From contig LMJI01000001.1 of NCBI GenBank assembly GCA_001429255.1, positions 2,340,310-2,404,309 of the forward strand: a stretch of DNA of 64,000 bases. Direction: 5' to 3'. The notes below the pieces were generated by a model. That model was not told where the DNA came from. It searched no databases and saw only the letters and a program-made list of their open reading frames with translations. This DNA is from Cellulomonas sp. Root930. GTDB taxonomy: Bacteria > Actinomycetota > Actinomycetes > Actinomycetales > Cellulomonadaceae. Position 1 is the stretch's first letter, and every line of letters begins with the position of its first letter. A program made the position numbers and the translations under genes. Shown here one piece after another: positions 15,667 to 25,925 of the stretch.

Positions 15667-16173
15667 TCAGGAGGCGACAGGCAGCTGCGCTCCGGTGAAC
15701 ACCCAGCGCTTGTAGCTGACGTAGCGCAGGGCGGTGCCGATGGCGATTCCGGTCACCGTCGCCACGTTGTCCGCCAGCGGGGTCGTCTGCCCGAGCGCGT
15801 AGTGCGAGAACGCGAGCGTCAGCACCGGCACCGCCGCGCAGACCAGGTTGATGGCGGCGAACACGACGAGCTCGCGCGTCGGCCGGTTGGTGCGCTGCTG
15901 CGAGAACGTCCAGTGCCGGTTGCCGAGCCACGAGACGAGCGTCGCTGCGACGACGGAGATGATCTTCGCGGTGAGGGGCTTGTTCTCGAGCAGGTGCCCC
16001 GGTCCGAACCGCAGCAGGTTGAACAGGCCGAGGTCGACGACGAACGCGACGCCGCCGACGGACAGGAATCGGGCCAGCTCGTACGCCCGGGCCCGCAGGG
16101 CCGAGTCACGGGCTGCGGGGACGACGGGGACGACGACGGCCACGGGGGCGGTCAGCTCGTCGCTCGCGCTCAC
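15667..16173 (-). CDS. GtrA family membrane protein
   Basis: A 168-residue protein with four membrane helices in the GtrA pattern: FLSVGGVAFVVDLGLFNLL, KIISVVAATLVSWLGNRHWTF, ELVVFAAINLVCAAVPVLTL and DNVATVTGIAIGTALRYVSYKRWVF. GtrA proteins are proposed to flip polyprenyl-phosphate-linked sugars or serve wall polysaccharide synthesis. GTG 16173 is chosen because GAGGAG lies about five bases upstream; the open frame before it reads as non-coding. It is divergent from purK, as in several actinobacteria. Confidence 0.88.
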   Translation of the reverse strand: MSASDELTAPVAVVVPVVPAARDSALRARAYELARFLSVGGVAFVVDLGLFNLLRFGPGHLLENKPLTAKIISVVAATLVSWLGNRHWTFSQQRTNRPTRELVVFAAINLVCAAVPVLTLAFSHYALGQTTPLADNVATVTGIAIGTALRYVSYKRWVFTGAQLPVAS

Positions 16174-16288
16174 GGAGCTCCTCGGGGCGTCGGTCGGCCA
16201 GTACGGTCCCCGAGGATATCCCGCGATCCTGGGTGACACCTGTCCAAGGACGGGAGCGAAGCGTTTCGGACCCCTCGGCACGTTCGGC

Positions 16289-16294
16289 TAGTGT
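16289..16294 (+). promoter_or_regulatory. -10 element, purK (leaderless)
   Basis: TAGTGT, eight bases before GTG 16303. Confidence 0.5.
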
Positions 16295-16302
16295 CGTCGC
16301 CC

Positions 16303-17469
16303 GTGACAGCACCCGTGGTGGCCGTGGTCGGTGGTGGCCAGCTGGCCCGCATGATGGCGCCGGCGGCGACCGCTCTCGGGCTGCACCTGCGGGTCCTCGT
16401 CGAGAGCCCGACGTCGTCGGCGGCCCAGGTGGTCGTCGACGCCCCCGTCGGCGCCGCGTCCGACGAGGACGCCATCGTCCGCCTCGCCGAGGGCGCCGAC
16501 GCCCTGACGTTCGAGCACGAGCACGTCCCGAACGCCCTGCTCGACCGGCTGGAGGCGTCCGGCGTCGCGGTCCGTCCCGATGCCGCCGCCCTGGTGCACG
16601 CCCAGGACAAGATCGTCATGCGCACCCGCCTGGCGGAGCTCGGCATCCCGGTCCCGGACTGGGCGAGCCTGCCGTCCGACGCCGATCTCGAGGCCTTCCT
16701 CGCGGACCATGACGGGGTGGCCGTCGTGAAGACGGCCCGCGGGGGGTACGACGGGAAGGGCGTCCGCGTCGTGCGCGCCGCCGCCGAGGTCGCGGACTGG
16801 TTCGCCGCCGTCGCCGACGGCACCGGGGTGCCGCTGCTCGCGGAGGCGAAGGTCCCGTTCACCCGCGAGCTCGCGGTCCTGGTGGCGCGTCGGCCGAGCG
16901 GGGAGATGCGCACGTGGCCGGTCGTCGAGTCGGTGCAGCGCGACGGCGTGTGCTCCGAGGTCGTCGCGCCGGCGCCGCACCTGGACCCGGCGACGCAGTC
17001 CGAGGCGGTCGACGTGGCCCTGCGCATCGCCGACGGGCTCGGCGTGGTCGGGGTGCTCGCCGTGGAGCTCTTCGAGGTCGCGGACGCCGCTGGCGGACCA
17101 CCGCGGGTGCTGGTCAACGAGCTGGCGATGCGGCCGCACAACTCCGGCCACTGGACCATCGACGGCGCCGTGACCAGCCAGTTCGAGCAGCACCTGCGCG
17201 CCGTGCTCGACCTGCCGCTCGGGGACACCACGGCGCGCGCGCCGTGGACCGTGATGGCGAACGTGCTGGGCAGCAGCCTGGCGGACCCGACCGAGGCGCT
17301 CGCCGACGTGGCCCTGCTCGACGCGGGGGCGAAGGTGCACCTGTACGGCAAGGAGGTGCGCGCCGGGCGCAAGCTCGGGCACGTGAACGTCAGCGGCGAG
17401 GACCTCGGCGACGTCCGGCGGCGGGCGGTCGCCGCGGCTGCGCTCCTGCGGGGCGACGCGTCCGCCTGA
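16303..17469 (+). CDS. purK: N5-carboxyaminoimidazole ribonucleotide synthase
   Basis: A 388-residue ATP-grasp enzyme that makes N5-CAIR from AIR, bicarbonate and ATP in purine synthesis. Diagnostic parts are VVGGGQLARMMAPAA at the N-terminus, VVKTARGGYDGKGVRVV for ATP binding, LLAEAKVPFTRELAVLVAR, and VNELAMRPHNSGHWTIDGAVTSQFEQHLRAVLDLPLG. A GTG at 16291 is also in frame but lies inside the -10 hexamer, so GTG 16303 is preferred. purE follows 91 bases downstream. Confidence 0.95.
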   Translation: MTAPVVAVVGGGQLARMMAPAATALGLHLRVLVESPTSSAAQVVVDAPVGAASDEDAIVRLAEGADALTFEHEHVPNALLDRLEASGVAVRPDAAALVHAQDKIVMRTRLAELGIPVPDWASLPSDADLEAFLADHDGVAVVKTARGGYDGKGVRVVRAAAEVADWFAAVADGTGVPLLAEAKVPFTRELAVLVARRPSGEMRTWPVVESVQRDGVCSEVVAPAPHLDPATQSEAVDVALRIADGLGVVGVLAVELFEVADAAGGPPRVLVNELAMRPHNSGHWTIDGAVTSQFEQHLRAVLDLPLGDTTARAPWTVMANVLGSSLADPTEALADVALLDAGAKVHLYGKEVRAGRKLGHVNVSGEDLGDVRRRAVAAAALLRGDASA

Positions 17470-17560
17470 CGCGAACAGGGCACCGCACGGCCCGCACGCT
17501 GGGACATGATGGGCCGCGCGGCGTCGCCGTGGCTCATGGGGTGCACGGACGGAGACGGTG

Positions 17561-18100
17561 ATGGCAGCGCAGGCCCTGGTGGGGATCGTCATGGGGTCGG
17601 ACTCGGACTGGCCCGTGATGAAGGCCGCCGCGGAGGTGCTCGCCGAGTTCGACGTCCCGGTCGAGGTCGACGTGGTCTCGGCCCACCGGCAGCCGGAGAA
17701 GATGATCGCGTACGGGCGCACCGCCGCGGACCGCGGCCTGCGCGTGGTGATCGCCGGCGCGGGCGGGGCCGCGCACCTGCCCGGCATGCTCGCCGCGGTC
17801 ACCACCCTGCCCGTCGTGGGGGTGCCCGTGCCGCTCGCCTACCTCGACGGCATGGACTCGCTGCTCTCGATCGTGCAGATGCCGGCCGGGGTGCCCGTGG
17901 CCACCGTCTCCATCGGAGGGGCGCGCAACGCCGGCCTGCTGGCCGTCCGCATCCTCGCCTCGGGCGAGGGTGAGCAGGCCGTCCGGCTGCGTGCGGCGAT
18001 GGCCGCGTTCCAGGAGGACCTCCAGGGCCAGGCCGACGGCAAGGGGGAGCGGCTGCGGGCGCAGACGAGCGCGCGACCCAGCGTGGGGTTCAGCGTCTGA
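17561..18100 (+). CDS. purE: N5-carboxyaminoimidazole ribonucleotide mutase
   Basis: A 179-residue class I PurE that converts N5-CAIR to CAIR. It shows the signature [29 protein letters not shown] (active-site His), [18 protein letters not shown] and [31 protein letters not shown] 17561 follows GGAG by six bases; an overlapping GTG three bases earlier is also possible. The last ~20 residues ([19 protein letters not shown]) extend past the usual end. Confidence 0.95.
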   Translation: MAAQALVGIVMGSDSDWPVMKAAAEVLAEFDVPVEVDVVSAHRQPEKMIAYGRTAADRGLRVVIAGAGGAAHLPGMLAAVTTLPVVGVPVPLAYLDGMDSLLSIVQMPAGVPVATVSIGGARNAGLLAVRILASGEGEQAVRLRAAMAAFQEDLQGQADGKGERLRAQTSARPSVGFSV

Positions 18101-18158
18101 CCCTGTGAAGGGTCGGTGAGCGCGCTCGTCTCGGCGTGCGAGCCGCGCGGGGTCTGCT

Positions 18159-18164
18159 TAGCGT
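18159..18164 (+). promoter_or_regulatory. -10 element, acyltransferase (leaderless)
   Basis: TAGCGT, seven bases before ATG 18172. Confidence 0.5.
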
Positions 18165-18171
18165 CGAGCGG

Positions 18172-19296
18172 ATGACGTCCTCCCGCCCGCGCCTCGCGGC
18201 CCTCGACGGGCTCCGCTTCCTCGCCGCCGCCGCCGTGGTGCTCTATCACTTCACCGGCCGGACGAGCAGCGCGTGGGGCGAGGGGCAGGCGGACCGCCTC
18301 GGGGGAGTGGGCCGGTGGACCGGCTACGGATCGCTCGGCCCGGAGCTCTTCTTCGTCATCAGCGGCTTCGTCATCCTCATGACGGCGTGGGGCCGCCCGA
18401 CCGCCCACGTGGTCGCGTCCCGCATCGCCCGCCTCTACCCGGCGTACTGGGTCGCGGTGCTGGCCACCGGCGCGCTCCTGCTCGTCGTGTGGCCGGAGGG
18501 CAAGGCCGTCACGCCCGAGCAGGTGCTGGTCAACCTCACCATGTTCCAGTCGGCGTTGGGCGTCGACCACGTCGACGGGGTGTACTGGACGCTCTGGACG
18601 GAGCTGCGCTTCTACCTCCTGCTGGGCGTGCTCTCGCTGGTCGGGATCACGCGCGCACGCGTCGTCGGTGTCGCGCTCGCCTGGCCCTGGGCCGCCCTGC
18701 TCGCCGAGCACGCCGGGGCCACCGGCCTCGCCTCCCTCCTCATCGCGGACTACGCCCCGCTGTTCGCGGCGGGGATGGCGCTGTTCGTGCTGGTCGAGGA
18801 CCGCCGGTCCGGCGACCGTCGGCGGCTCCCGTGGCTCGCGGTGGGCATGAACACGGTGCTGGCCGTCGCCCTCGTCGTCCCGTCGCGCGCGGCGGTGCTC
18901 GAGCGGACCACCGGGTACGCGCCGTCGACGGTGCTGCTCGGCATCGCCGTCGTGGGGTGCGTGGCCGCCGTCGCGGTCGTCGTGCTGACGCGGGTGCGGC
19001 GCTGGGAGCACCCGGGTCTGGTCGCGCTCGGCGCGCTCACCTACCCGCTGTACCTCGTGCACGAGTACTGGGGCCTCGCGGTCATCCGGGCCCTGTCGGA
19101 CCACGTGCCTGCCGCGGCGGCCCTCGGAGCGGCGCTCGCCCTGGTGACGGCGATGGCGTGGGCCGTGCACCGGTACGTCGAGGTCCCGTGCGGTCCGCGG
19201 TTCCGGCGTGCCACGCTCGCCGCCCTGGAGCGTCCCCGGGCGGCCGTGCTCGACCGTGTCATGCGCGGCCCACGCCTCGTGGAGGCGATGGCCTGA
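18172..19296 (+). CDS. Acyltransferase family 3 membrane protein
   Basis: A 374-residue integral membrane O-acyltransferase of the OafA/YrhL type with about ten helices. The hallmark RLAALDGLRFLAAAAVVLYHF near the N-terminus, ELFFVISGFVILMTAWGR, and RIARLYPAYWVAV are present, with a late LGALTYPLYLVHEYWG segment. Such enzymes transfer acetyl or other acyl groups onto surface glycans. There is no SGNH domain here, unlike the second acyltransferase at 48-50 kb. ATG 18172 is supported by the -10 seven bases upstream. It is convergent with the LCP gene, seven bases apart. Confidence 0.88.
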   Translation: MTSSRPRLAALDGLRFLAAAAVVLYHFTGRTSSAWGEGQADRLGGVGRWTGYGSLGPELFFVISGFVILMTAWGRPTAHVVASRIARLYPAYWVAVLATGALLLVVWPEGKAVTPEQVLVNLTMFQSALGVDHVDGVYWTLWTELRFYLLLGVLSLVGITRARVVGVALAWPWAALLAEHAGATGLASLLIADYAPLFAAGMALFVLVEDRRSGDRRRLPWLAVGMNTVLAVALVVPSRAAVLERTTGYAPSTVLLGIAVVGCVAAVAVVVLTRVRRWEHPGLVALGALTYPLYLVHEYWGLAVIRALSDHVPAAAALGAALALVTAMAWAVHRYVEVPCGPRFRRATLAALERPRAAVLDRVMRGPRLVEAMA

Positions 19297-19303
19297 CGCC
19301 GGC

Positions 19304-20695
19304 TCAGGCCCCGGGCATCCCGCCGACGGGCCCGGGCGGCAGCGAGCCGTCGCGGATCGCCACCCAGAACGCCGGGGCCGTGTCGGGGTCCAGCAGGACC
19401 GTGGACCCGGCGTTGCCGCCGGGGCGGTAGTCGATGCTCGCGATCGGCGGCGTGCCGGTGATGCCCTCCGCGCTGTTGGCTGTCCGGAACGCGAGGGCGA
19501 GCTTGGCCATGTCGACGATCCCGGTCTCGTCGCTCACCGTCAGCGCCTGCGTGCCCGCGTCGATGAGCGAGACCTGCTGGCCCGGCCGGAACAGCAGCTG
19601 GCTCGGCTGCACCTTGCCCATGACGGCGCCGATGAGCTGGCGCTGACGTTCGGCGCGGCCCACGTCACCCGTCGGGTCCGCCTTGCGCATGCGGGCGAAC
19701 GCGAGCGCCTGGACGCCGTCCACGTCGTGGCAGCCCGCCGTCCAGACCATGCCCGAGTCGGCGTCGTTCACGTCGACGTCGTGGCAGAGGTTCACGCCGC
19801 CGACCGCGTCGACGATCTGCTCGACCCCGGCCATGCCGATCTCGGCGTAGTGGTCGACCGTCAGGCCCGTCAGGCCCTCGACCGTCTGGACCAGGAGCGG
19901 TGCCTTCCCCCACGCGAAGGCGGCGTTGAGCTTGGACGCGCCCTGCCCGGGGATGTCGACGTACGTGTCGCGGGGGAGCGAGATGAGGGCCGTGGGGCCG
20001 CTGTCCGGGACGTGGAGCAGGAGGATCGTGTCGGTCCGGGCGCCCTCCGTGCCGTCCTGGGCGATACCACCGTCCGCCCGTGAGTCCGAACCCGTGAGCA
20101 GGTACGTCGTGCCGGGGGTGTTCGCCGCGCCGCTGAGGGCGGCGGTGTGCTGGACCTTGCCGTTGGCCCAGACGAGCAGGCCGATGGGCCAGGCGATCAG
20201 GGCCGCGAGCACGAGCACGGCGACCCCACCGATGACCAGCCGGCGACGGCGGGGCGTCCCGGGCTGCGACGTCGCCGAGGCGGGCGGCGGCGGGGGACCG
20301 GCGGCCGTACGAGGGCGCGCGGGTCGGGCCGGCTGCGGCGACCGGCCGGTCGCAGGTCGCGACGAGGTCGTCCGGGGCGCGGCGGCGGGTGCTGCCGGGG
20401 TCGGCCTGGCCCCACGTCCGGGGACCTCGACGGGTGTCGCGGGCCCGGTGGGGCGAGCCGACTGCGCGGGGGCGATGGTGGGCGGGCGGCCCGTCGACGT
20501 CGGTCGTGGCGCCGGTGGCGGCGTCGGTCGGACGGGTCGGCCGTCGGGAGCGCGCTCGGTCCGCGGCGGCGGAGCCGGTCGCGAGGGCCGGCCGACGACG
20601 ATCGGCTCCGCGTCGCTCGACCGGGCCGGGCGAGCCGGCGAGCCGGGCGCGAAGCTTGGCGGCGGGGTGCGCGACGTCTTCTCGTCGGGGCTCAT
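19304..20695 (-). CDS. LytR-CpsA-Psr (LCP) wall-glycopolymer ligase with long Pro-rich cytoplasmic tail
   Basis: A 463-residue membrane protein. Residues 1-150 are an unusual cytoplasmic segment rich in Pro, Ala, Arg and Thr; one membrane helix spans ~152-175; the LCP domain follows with TYLLTGSDSR, DTILLLHVP, LISLPRDTYVDIPGQG (the Arg-Asp pair typical of LCP enzymes), GGVNLCHDVDV and ALAFARMRKADPTGDVGRAERQRQL. LCP enzymes transfer polyprenyl-diphosphate-linked glycans to peptidoglycan. Its start is only four bases beyond the stop of a second LCP gene, so the two form an operon. Confidence 0.92.
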   Translation of the reverse strand: MSPDEKTSRTPPPSFAPGSPARPARSSDAEPIVVGRPSRPAPPPRTERAPDGRPVRPTPPPAPRPTSTGRPPTIAPAQSARPTGPATPVEVPGRGARPTPAAPAAAPRTTSSRPATGRSPQPARPARPRTAAGPPPPPASATSQPGTPRRRRLVIGGVAVLVLAALIAWPIGLLVWANGKVQHTAALSGAANTPGTTYLLTGSDSRADGGIAQDGTEGARTDTILLLHVPDSGPTALISLPRDTYVDIPGQGASKLNAAFAWGKAPLLVQTVEGLTGLTVDHYAEIGMAGVEQIVDAVGGVNLCHDVDVNDADSGMVWTAGCHDVDGVQALAFARMRKADPTGDVGRAERQRQLIGAVMGKVQPSQLLFRPGQQVSLIDAGTQALTVSDETGIVDMAKLALAFRTANSAEGITGTPPIASIDYRPGGNAGSTVLLDPDTAPAFWVAIRDGSLPPGPVGGMPGA

Positions 20696-20699
20696 CCGG

Positions 20700-21947
20700 T
20701 CAGCAGACGTCGGTCGTGTCGTCGACGGAGAACGCCTCTTTCCCGGCGTCCTTCGTCTCCGTGGGCGTCGGCGTGACGGCCGGAGCCTCGGTCGTCCCGG
20801 GCGCCGGCGTGGTCGCCGCCGGGTCCGGTGCGGTGGTGGTCGGCGGTGCCGCCGGGGTCTCGCCGAGCGCGGGCACGTCGTTCGCCAGGTTGGACCAGAC
20901 GGTGTCGGCCTCGGAGGTCCACTCGACCCGGTTCGGGTCCGACGTCGCCGGAGCGAACGGGATGGTCATGAACGTGATGTTGCCAGAGTCGATGTTGCGA
21001 AGGTTGTAGGCGAGGCCGGTCATGTTCGTGAGCGACATCGCGGTGTCGGTCGTGAGCGAGCTCGTCGCCGCGCTCAGGAACGAGATGAGCTTCTGCGGGC
21101 TGGTCAGCACGTCCCGGGAGAGGACCTCGCGCACCATCGCCGCGATCAGCTTCTGCTGGTTGCCGATGCGGTTGGTGTCGGAGCCGTCACCCACGCCCTC
21201 GCCCTTGCGTGCCCGGGCGTACGCGAGGGCGGTCCCGCCGTCGAGCGTCTGGAACCCGGCCTTGAGCGAGAGGCCCGCCAGCTTCGAGGTCATGTCGTTC
21301 GGGATGCACATGGGCACCCCACCGATCGAGTTGACCATCTGCTGGAAGCCGGCGAAGTCGACGACGACGAAGTGGTCGATGGTGACGCCGGTGTTGTGCT
21401 GCACCGTGTTGATCGTGCACGCCGCGGCCGACGTCATGTCCCCGCCGTTGTCCCAGCCGGTCGCGAAGGCGGTGTTGAACATGCCCTCCGTGGCGCGGGT
21501 GGTCTTCCCGTTCGTCATGGTGCAGGACGGGATCTCCACCAGGGAGTCGCGCGGGATGGAGACCAGCTCGACGCGGGACCGGTCGGCGGAGATGTGGAGC
21601 ACCATCGCGGTGTCCGAGCGCATGCCCGCGACCTCGCCGCCGATGGTGCCGTTCTCCCCGTCGCGCTGGTCCGAGCCGAGGATCAGGATGTTCACGGCCT
21701 GACCCGCGTTGGGGTCGTCCGGGTCCGGCTCCTTGCTCGCCTCGGGCATCGGGTTGACCAGCGCCGAGACGTCGACCTTGTCCATGTTGCCGTTGAGCTT
21801 GGCGGCGACAGCCGCGACACCGCTGGCACCGAACACGACGACCGCCGCCACCCCGAGCGCGATGGCGCGGAGCACCCCGTGGGCGCGCAGGGTCCGGGCG
21901 TGCCGGGCGGCGCGAGGGCGTGGGACAGCAGCGTGGCGGGAGGTCAC
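20700..21947 (-). CDS. LytR-CpsA-Psr (LCP) wall-glycopolymer ligase
   Basis: A 415-residue LCP protein with a short basic N-terminus, a membrane helix at ~27-50 and the catalytic domain: VNILILGSDQRDGENG, SDTAMVLHISADRSRVELVSIPRDSLVEIPSC, GGVPMCIPNDM, and TALAYARARKGEGVGDGSDTNRIGNQQ. The C-terminus after ~370 is a Thr/Pro/Ala linker (PPTTTAPDPAATTPAPGTTEAP) ending in a cysteine. Start: GTG 21947, six bases after a TACGAT -10, with no ribosome site. Probable acceptor polymer is the rhamnose-containing glycan made by the cluster to the right; this is inferred from location. Confidence 0.92.
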   Translation of the reverse strand: MTSRHAAVPRPRAARHARTLRAHGVLRAIALGVAAVVVFGASGVAAVAAKLNGNMDKVDVSALVNPMPEASKEPDPDDPNAGQAVNILILGSDQRDGENGTIGGEVAGMRSDTAMVLHISADRSRVELVSIPRDSLVEIPSCTMTNGKTTRATEGMFNTAFATGWDNGGDMTSAAACTINTVQHNTGVTIDHFVVVDFAGFQQMVNSIGGVPMCIPNDMTSKLAGLSLKAGFQTLDGGTALAYARARKGEGVGDGSDTNRIGNQQKLIAAMVREVLSRDVLTSPQKLISFLSAATSSLTTDTAMSLTNMTGLAYNLRNIDSGNITFMTIPFAPATSDPNRVEWTSEADTVWSNLANDVPALGETPAAPPTTTAPDPAATTPAPGTTEAPAVTPTPTETKDAGKEAFSVDDTTDVC

Positions 21948-21953
21948 CGCACG

Positions 21954-21959
21954 ATCGTA
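21954..21959 (-). promoter_or_regulatory. -10 element, LCP operon (leaderless)
   Basis: TACGAT on the minus strand, six bases before GTG 21947. Confidence 0.6.
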
Positions 21960-22020
21960 GGAGAGCGGTCAGGCCGACCGGCGGAGTGCAGGCAGTGGCG
22001 TCGTGGAGGATCTGTGCAGA

Positions 22021-23046
<1,026 letters not shown>

Positions 23047-23050
23047 TCAG

Positions 23051-23056
23051 AGCATA
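23051..23056 (-). promoter_or_regulatory. -10 element for rmlB
   Basis: TATGCT on the minus strand, about 34 bases before the rmlB start; unlike many neighbours this message would carry a normal leader and ribosome site. Confidence 0.5.
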
Positions 23057-23078
23057 TCGGGCGTCGACGCGTGCCTCC

Positions 23079-23107
23079 TTGACCCCGGGTGCTCACCCTG
23101 GTCCACT
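23079..23107 (+). promoter_or_regulatory. Promoter candidate for the PGRP amidase
   Basis: TTGACC (23079-23084), 17-base spacer, TCCACT (23102-23107), followed by GGGGAG and ATG 23133. The -10 is only fair. Confidence 0.4.
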
Positions 23108-23132
23108 TCGCAGGATGCAGGGGAGACGAACG

Positions 23133-25844
23133 ATGATGCGAACGCATGCCACGGCTGCGGTCCTGGTGGTCGCGCTGTGCAGCTGGGGAACGACGGCTGC
23201 GAGCGGTGCCCCACCGGCTGCGCCGTCGCCCGTGCCGACGGCCCCGGCCGCGGCGAAGGCGCCACCCCGGTTCCCGGCACCGACCGGAGACGTCGTCGTC
23301 GACGAGACCCCCGTCGCGGTCGATGCCGCGCCCGACCCGGGGCTGCCTGCCGAGACGATCGTGGCGGACCGGCCGGCGGCCAACGACCGGCTGGTCAGCG
23401 AGGTCGTGCCGACCGACGACAGCCAGCAGACCCTCGGCGTGACGTGGTCCGCCGCGAGCGCGAGCGACGAGCTCGGCGTCGAGGTGCGGACCCGGACCGA
23501 CGGCGAGTGGTCGCGCTGGGTCCCCCTCGAGGACGACGGCGTGGCCCCGGACACCGGTACCACCGAAGCCGGCCGGGACGTGCGGCCGGGCACGGAGTCG
23601 GTGTGGATCGGTGGGGCCGACGCGGTGCAACTGTCGTTCCTGCGCGCCGTGTCCGACTCGGCGACCGACATTCGCCTCGCCCTCCTCGGCAGCGAGGCGA
23701 CGGCCGACGTGGCCACCGACGACGGCGTGGTGCGGGACAGCGCGAAGGCGTCCCGCGCCGAGGCCGCGCGCACCGACGCGACCACCGCTGCGGCCAACGT
23801 TGTGCCCACCGGGGCCGTCTCGCCGCCGGCTATCATCCAGCGCTGGGCGTGGGGCGCAGCCGCGGCGACCTGCACGCTCGACGTCGCCTCGACGCTCAAG
23901 GCCGCCGTGGTGCACCACACCGCGGGGCCCAACGACTACGCGACGGTCGAGGCGGCCGCGGCGCAGATCCGCAACGACCAGCGGTACCACCAGGAGTCCC
24001 GTGGCTGGTGCGACATCGGCTACAACTTCCTCGTCGACAAGTGGGGCAACGTCTACGAGGGCCGAGCCGACTCGCTCACCAAGCCGGTGATCGGCGTCCA
24101 CGCGGGCGGGTTCAACACGGCGACCGTCGGCATCTCGATGCTCGGCGATTACACCAGCATCACGCCGGCCGCGTCGGTGCGCGAGAGCATCGCGCAGCTG
24201 ATCGCGGCGCGGATGTCCGCCTACCACCGCGACCCGGCCAGCACGATCAGCTACACGACGCTCGGGGGAGATAACTCCAAGTACGCCGCCGGCACCACGC
24301 TCGCGCTGCCGGTGGTGCTCGGCCACCGCGACGTCGCGTACACGGCGTGCCCCGGGGAGAGCGCGTACCCCCAGCTCGGGTCGATCAGGACCCGGGCGCG
24401 TGAACTGATCGGCGCGACGTTCGTCAACCCGACCCCCTCGAGCACCTCCCTCGCGTCCGGCGCAGGCCTGACGATCTTCGGGGGCGTCAACGGGAACATC
24501 GACTGGACCCTGTCCGTCGTGGACCAGAGCACGGGGATCGAGATCTCGCGCACCACCGGCGCCCTCGGGCCCAGCACGGGCGGGACGCTCGTCGCCTGGA
24601 ACGGTCGCTCGACGTCCGGGTCCGTGGTCGGCGCAGGGACCTACCGACTCGGCCTGAGCGGCACCGACCACTGGTCCGGGGTGCCGGTCGTCCCGTTCGT
24701 CCAGTCGTTCACCGTGAGTGCCGGACAGAACCCGCCGGTCGTGAGCCCGGTGCCGGTGGTCGGCAACACGCGCTTCGTGCCGGTCACCCCGGGGCGGCTG
24801 CTCGACACCCGCCTCACCGGCAGCTCGCTCGGCCCAGGCGGCCGGATCGATGTCCGGGCGGCTGGGCTGCTCGGGGTGCCCGACGACGCCAAGGGCGTCG
24901 CCCTGAACGTCACCACCGTCGCGTCGTCGGCCACCACCTTCCTGCGCGTCTGGCCGGCCGGACAGTCGATGCCGGACGCCTCGGTGGTCAACACGGACTC
25001 GCGACGCACTACCGGTGCCGGAGTGATCGCAGGGGTGGGCGGCGAGGGCAAGGTGAGCATCTACAACAACGCCGGGACGACCCACGTCGTCGTGGACGTG
25101 TCCGGGTACTTCGTCGACGACACCGCCGCCAGCGGGTACTCGCCGCTGCCTGCGGGCACGCGCGTCCTCGATTCGCGCACCGGTGGTCAGCGGCTGGTCG
25201 CGGGCGCCACGCGGACGGTGCAGGTCGCGGGGGTCGCGGGTATCCCGTCCGACGCGACCGCCGTCCTGGCCAACGTGAGCTCCGTGCTTCCCGCCGGGCC
25301 GGGCAACATCATCGCGTACCCCGCCGGAGGTGCGGTGCCGACGGTGGCCAGCGTGAACCACCTCCCGAACAACAGCGTCAGCAACCGGACGATCGTGCCG
25401 CTGGGTGCGGGGGGCAAGGTGAGCCTCACGCTCCAGGGATGGACGGCCGACGTGGTGCTCGACGTCGTCGGCTGGTTCGGCCCGACCGGGCAGTATGAGT
25501 ACACGCCGATCGTGCCGGCGCGCGCCTGGGACACCCGAACCTCGGGCGGCCAGCTGGGCGCTGGGCAATCGCGCGACCTGTCGCTCGCCGTGGCCGCGCT
25601 GCCCTCCGACGCGAAGGTCGCGGTGGTCGCCATGGCGGCGACCCGGCAGACCGCGGCAGCGACCTTCCTCACGATGTGGCCACCGACGCTGTCGCGTCCG
25701 ACAGCGTCGGACCTCAACACCGGAGCGGGCCGGGACCAGTCGAGCCTGGCGGCGGTGCCCATCGGGACGGATCGCATGGTCCGCGTCTACAACGACGCTG
25801 GTTCTACGGACGTCGTCCTGGACGTGCAGGGCTGGTTCGGCTGA
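23133..25844 (+). CDS. Secreted N-acetylmuramoyl-L-alanine amidase (PGRP) with three C-terminal beta repeats
   Basis: A 903-residue secreted protein. A signal peptide (~1-26, cleavage near ASGAP) leads into a beta-rich region (~60-220) and a PGRP/amidase_2 domain at ~230-425. Zinc/active-site features seen are VVHHTAG (H261/H262), IGYNFLVDKWGNVYEGR, GVHAGGFNTATVGI and LGHRDVAYTACPG. A FlgD-like Ig segment (DWTLSVVDQSTG...VAWNGRS) follows at ~450-535. The rest is three ~120-residue repeats, each beginning with an R-x-(L/W)-D-(T/S)-R motif and ending VSGYF, VVGWF or VQGWF. It would cut or bind peptidoglycan outside the cell, the repeats probably anchoring it to wall glycan. ATG 23133 has GGGGAG seven bases upstream. 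Confidence 0.92.
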   Translation: MMRTHATAAVLVVALCSWGTTAASGAPPAAPSPVPTAPAAAKAPPRFPAPTGDVVVDETPVAVDAAPDPGLPAETIVADRPAANDRLVSEVVPTDDSQQTLGVTWSAASASDELGVEVRTRTDGEWSRWVPLEDDGVAPDTGTTEAGRDVRPGTESVWIGGADAVQLSFLRAVSDSATDIRLALLGSEATADVATDDGVVRDSAKASRAEAARTDATTAAANVVPTGAVSPPAIIQRWAWGAAAATCTLDVASTLKAAVVHHTAGPNDYATVEAAAAQIRNDQRYHQESRGWCDIGYNFLVDKWGNVYEGRADSLTKPVIGVHAGGFNTATVGISMLGDYTSITPAASVRESIAQLIAARMSAYHRDPASTISYTTLGGDNSKYAAGTTLALPVVLGHRDVAYTACPGESAYPQLGSIRTRARELIGATFVNPTPSSTSLASGAGLTIFGGVNGNIDWTLSVVDQSTGIEISRTTGALGPSTGGTLVAWNGRSTSGSVVGAGTYRLGLSGTDHWSGVPVVPFVQSFTVSAGQNPPVVSPVPVVGNTRFVPVTPGRLLDTRLTGSSLGPGGRIDVRAAGLLGVPDDAKGVALNVTTVASSATTFLRVWPAGQSMPDASVVNTDSRRTTGAGVIAGVGGEGKVSIYNNAGTTHVVVDVSGYFVDDTAASGYSPLPAGTRVLDSRTGGQRLVAGATRTVQVAGVAGIPSDATAVLANVSSVLPAGPGNIIAYPAGGAVPTVASVNHLPNNSVSNRTIVPLGAGGKVSLTLQGWTADVVLDVVGWFGPTGQYEYTPIVPARAWDTRTSGGQLGAGQSRDLSLAVAALPSDAKVAVVAMAATRQTAAATFLTMWPPTLSRPTASDLNTGAGRDQSSLAAVPIGTDRMVRVYNDAGSTDVVLDVQGWFG

Positions 25845-25872
25845 CCTGAACGTCTGCCGAGCCGCGTTAACC

Positions 25873-25909
25873 TTGGGCGCGCGCCGCGTCGGACCAGGCG
25901 CGCGCCCAA
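25873..25909. promoter_or_regulatory. Perfect 12-bp inverted repeat before the glycan exporter operon
   Basis: TTGGGCGCGCGC (25873-25884) and its exact complement GCGCGCGCCCAA (25898-25909) flank a 13-base loop, 29 bases after the amidase stop and 8 bases before the GGAGG of the ABC permease. It could terminate the amidase message, act as an operator, or fold in the exporter leader. A GTTAAC palindrome lies just upstream. Confidence 0.6.
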
Positions 25910-25925
25910 CCGTCCCGGAGGTGTC

